Shown piece after piece: positions 62,920-64,000 of a stretch of DNA of 64,000 nucleotides. The notes under the pieces are model-generated. The model was not told the origin of the DNA. It worked only from the letters and a program-made list of their open reading frames with translations, and did no database searches. The DNA comes from Thermaerobacter sp. FW80 (GTDB lineage Bacteria; Bacillota; Sulfobacillia; Thermaerobacterales; Thermaerobacteraceae), in contig NZ_CP037895.1 of NCBI RefSeq assembly GCF_004634385.1, positions 1,463,245-1,527,244 on the forward strand. Direction: 5' to 3'. Made by a program: the position numbers and the translations under genes. Position 1 is the first letter of the stretch. Each line of letters starts with the position of its first letter.

Positions 62920-64000
62920 CTAGGAAGTATGTCCGCGGGAGTCCTCGCCAACCGCCGGCCCGCGCACCTCCACCCGCAGGGAACGCAGGCGGTTGATGGC
63001 CGCTCCCACCTCGAACAGCCGCGGCAGGGCCAGGTCGCCCGCCGGGGTGGGGAAGGGGGAGACGCGGTCCAGGCCGTGTTCGTCCAGCTCGGCGTACAGG
63101 GCCTCCAGAGCCTCCCGCAGGGTGCGCCGGCCGTCCAGGTAGCGGCCTGTCATGTACCGGATCATGGCGCCCACCGCCCGGGTCTGGGAGGGGTCCACCA
63201 GCTGCTCGACGGCGCTCAGATCGATCTCCTCGACGCCGAAGGTGATCTCGTCGGTGCCGTGGGCGCGGATCTTGACCTTGGCGCCGCGGCGCGGATCCAG
63301 GCTGGCCGGAAGCGGCACCCGCTGGGGTACGGGCGGGAAGGGGCCGGGGTCTTCGGCGATGCGCCCCGTGGGGAAGCGGGCGGCCACCTCCCGGGCCTCG
63401 GCCGTGGCGTCCTGGGCGCGGTAGGCGTCCATCCGGATCACGGTGTCGGCCACGTCCAGGTAGTCGCCCGCCCCGCCCACCACCAGGATGCTGGAGACGC
63501 CCCGGTCGCGGAAGAGCGCCCGCACCCGGTCGATGAAGGGCGTGATGGGCTCGCGGTCCTTGCTGACCAGGGCCTGCATGCGCCGATCCCGGATCATGAA
63601 GTTGGTGGCGCTGGTGTCCTCGTCGATCAGGAGCACCCGCGCCCCCAGCTCCAGGGCCTCCATGATGTTGGCCGCCTGGCTGGTGCTGCCCGAGGCCTCG
63701 TCGGTGGAGAAGCGGCGGGTGTCGGCGTCGAAGGGCAGGTTGCGGATGAACGGGCTGATGTCCACCTGCTCGATGCGGCGGCCGTCCTCGGCCCGGATCT
63801 TCACCGCCGTGGGGTCCGTCACCACCAGTTCCCGGCCGTCGCCGGGGATGTGGTCGTAGACGCCGCGGGCCAGGGCCCGCAGCAGGGTCGACTTGCCGTG
63901 ATAGCCCCCGCCCACGATCAGCGTGACGCCCCGCGGGATGCCCAGGCCCCGCACCTTGCCCCGGTGGGGGGTGTCCAGCTCGACGGCCAGGGAGTCCGGC
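62920..64000 (-). CDS. ABC-class ATPase of unknown function (COG3044), 5' end outside the window
   Basis: About 360 residues are visible and the frame is open to the right edge; codons before the GTG at 63954 (LAVELDTPHRGKVRGLGIPRG) are clearly part of the protein. The unusual P-loop GGGYHGKSTLLRAL, GARVLLIDEDTSATNFMIRD as Walker B, and SILVVGGAGDYLDVADTVIRMDAYRAQDAT are characteristic of this family of predicted ABC-class ATPases. The family is soluble and lacks permease partners; its role is unknown. It lies upstream of hsp20 on the same strand with a 42-base gap. Confidence 0.9.
   Translation of the reverse strand, partial: PDSLAVELDTPHRGKVRGLGIPRGVTLIVGGGYHGKSTLLRALARGVYDHIPGDGRELVVTDPTAVKIRAEDGRRIEQVDISPFIRNLPFDADTRRFSTDEASGSTSQAANIMEALELGARVLLIDEDTSATNFMIRDRRMQALVSKDREPITPFIDRVRALFRDRGVSSILVVGGAGDYLDVADTVIRMDAYRAQDATAEAREVAARFPTGRIAEDPGPFPPVPQRVPLPASLDPRRGAKVKIRAHGTDEITFGVEEIDLSAVEQLVDPSQTRAVGAMIRYMTGRYLDGRRTLREALEALYAELDEHGLDRVSPFPTPAGDLALPRLFEVGAAINRLRSLRVEVRGPAVGEDSRGHTS

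Overview
The window is very GC-rich (roughly 70-75% by eye), uses strong AGGAGG-type ribosome binding sites with frequent GTG and some TTG starts, and carries typically Firmicute regulation: a T-box leader, an FMN aptamer, BirA-like, ArgR-like and Zur-like operators, and a bacillithiol-type YojF/BshB2 protein. Together this suggests a high-GC thermophilic Firmicute of the Thermaerobacter/Sulfobacillales type. That placement is inferred; no rRNA or other marker is present. No rRNA, tRNA, CRISPR array, insertion sequence or prophage was recognised.

Layout. 1-0.7 kb: end of a membrane protein. 0.8-4.9 kb: serine biosynthesis pair (class V aminotransferase, serA) behind a serine T-box. 5.2-6.5 kb: small membrane protein, livF remnant, enoyl-CoA hydratase. 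6.9-9.6 kb: cell-wall pair (alanine racemase, FemAB-like ligase), then an M32 carboxypeptidase (10-11.6 kb), a thiamine-binding MTH1187/YkoF protein and a DHA2 exporter (11.8-14 kb), and a triple-LysM protein (14.5-15.8 kb). 16-18.6 kb: FMN-type riboswitch followed by pdxST. 18.7-19.5 kb: bioY with a BirA operator. 19.8-31 kb: arginine operon argCJBDFG-(MOSC)-argH. 31.2-33.8 kb: MFS fragment, P1 peptidase and family 5 uracil-DNA glycosylase. 34.2-38.1 kb: three-subunit molybdenum hydroxylase. 38.4-40.7 kb: two envelope proteins. 41.2-47.1 kb: FAD oxidoreductase, trehalose-6-phosphate synthase and glycine betaine ABC transporter proXVW. 47.9-50.4 kb: YojF-BshB2 fusion and EamA transporter. 50.5-52.4 kb: HTH-TPR regulator divergent from a tiny secreted four-repeat protein. 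53.1-54.8 kb: manganese catalase and a small helical protein. 54.9-59 kb: Zur-type regulator divergent from znuCBA. 59.1-62.2 kb: Fsr-type MFS exporter, SCO1 and PCuAC copper chaperones. 62.4-64 kb: Hsp20 and a partial ABC-class ATPase.

The strongest candidate for an undescribed system is the divergent pair at 50.5-52.4 kb. An XRE-TPR regulator of the type that binds exported peptides faces a 95-residue precursor with a signal peptide and four near-identical 14-residue units (core ADLMGPEIPEL), the layout expected of a multicopy pheromone and its receptor. Second, the 11-mer CCGGTTCGTCC occurs 18 times exactly, on both strands, in all reading frames and often in disposable linkers. Third, an FMN aptamer precedes vitamin B6 rather than riboflavin genes.

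A feature running through the window is Ala/Gly/Pro-rich low-complexity sequence added to, or inserted in loops of, otherwise conserved enzymes (serA, alr, pdxS, pdxT, argC, argJ, argB, argD, argG, UDG, znuC, the HTH-TPR regulator and others). Many intergenic stretches hold degenerate 27-51 bp tandem repeats, and convergent gene ends are marked by long perfect GC hairpins without U-tracts.
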